A DNA stretch of 15,069 bases from DATJUF01 sp035524095. GTDB taxonomy: Bacteria > Desulfobacterota > Binatia > Binatales > Binataceae. The stretch lies in contig DATKPK010000267.1 in the NCBI GenBank assembly GCA_035524095.1, positions 1 through 15,069 on the forward strand. Reading direction: 5' to 3'. Below, piece by piece: positions 14,746-15,069 of this stretch (the stretch's first letter is position 1; every line of letters begins with the position of its first letter). Under the pieces are notes generated by a model that saw only the letters and a list, made by a program, of their open reading frames with translations, made no database searches and was not told where the DNA came from. The translations under genes were made by a program, and so were the position numbers.

Positions 14746-15069
14746 GCGAACTGAATCGAGGTGATTATCGGAAGCCGCTGCCCAAGCCGTCGCCCACAAG
14801 CCGTCCCTTTTGGGAGGCGGCGCGGCGGCATGAACTGCGGCTGCAACGATGCGGCGCGTGCAATCATTACGTCTACTATCCGCGCGACCGCTGTCCCTAT
14901 TGTATGGCGGACAAGCTTGAGTGGCGTGATGTCAGTGGCCGCGGCAAGGTGCATAGCTATACTGTCGTGCGGCGGGCGTCGACGCGATCATTTGCGGACG
15001 GACCTTATGTGCTTGCAATTGTCGAGTTGGACGAGGGGCCGCACATGACGACCAATGTCGTAGCGTCAC
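14742..15069 (+). CDS. Zn-ribbon/OB-fold (DUF35) acyl-CoA-associated protein, partial
   Basis: The first 109 codons are present and the reading frame is open to the window end. It begins MSELNRGDYRKPLPKPSPTS, followed by PFWEAARRHELRLQRC, the usual N-terminal helices of this family. A rubredoxin-like zinc ribbon is seen as CGAC (Cys37, Cys40) and CPYC (Cys51, Cys54). The OB-fold begins at WRDVSGRGKVHSYTVVRR (61-78) and continues with GPYVLAIVELDEG. Full-length members have about 130-150 residues, so only the C-terminus is missing. The start overlaps the thiolase-like stop as ATGA, with GGAG upstream inside that gene, which indicates translational coupling. In known systems such proteins bind the CoA ester and complete the active site of their thiolase-fold partner. 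Confidence 0.92.
   Translation, partial: MSELNRGDYRKPLPKPSPTSRPFWEAARRHELRLQRCGACNHYVYYPRDRCPYCMADKLEWRDVSGRGKVHSYTVVRRASTRSFADGPYVLAIVELDEGPHMTTNVVAS

Overview
The window looks like chromosomal DNA from a GC-rich, Gram-negative-type bacterium. The clues are a YcbB-like periplasmic L,D-transpeptidase, a homodimeric AceE-type pyruvate dehydrogenase, a consensus parS centromere site and acyl-CoA catabolic genes. A thiolase-like protein paired with a DUF35 protein, TP-rich linkers and a CmcJ-like enzyme would suit an uncultivated soil lineage such as Binatota. That placement is only a guess from gene content. No phage, transposon, CRISPR array, tRNA or rRNA was seen.

Layout. 103-1923 (+): exported L,D-transpeptidase. 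2148-3971 (+): exported, very cysteine-rich thaumatin-like protein with 44 Cys and two large insertions. 4082-8622 (-): five genes on one strand. In transcription order they are a CmcJ/NvfI-type oxidoreductase, a NodN-like MaoC hydratase, a CurA/PTGR-type NADP-dependent reductase, a PaaI-type thioesterase and an MFS_3 exporter. Between the hydratase and the reductase lies a 36-bp perfect palindrome whose core is exactly the consensus parS sequence. 8623-8916: divergent control region with a 23-bp operator-like palindrome and candidate promoters in both directions. 8917-11589 and 11663-13066 (+): aceE and aceF, the E1 and E2 subunits of pyruvate dehydrogenase; no E3 gene is present. 13067-13584: intergenic region with a 59-aa gene on the minus strand, a diverged direct repeat, a hairpin and a candidate promoter. 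13585-14745 and 14742-end (+): a thiolase-fold protein lacking the usual nucleophilic cysteine, overlapping by ATGA with a zinc-ribbon/OB-fold (DUF35) partner that runs off the window.

How the parts fit. aceE-aceF feeds acetyl-CoA into central metabolism. The minus-strand run looks like acyl-CoA or small-molecule oxidation, reduction, hydration and hydrolysis, with an exporter at the end. The terminal pair resembles steroid-type aldolase/DUF35 complexes. parS suggests the region lies in the origin-proximal part of the chromosome. The items most worth following up are the extended parS palindrome, the expanded thaumatin-like protein and the operator between the CmcJ-like gene and aceE.
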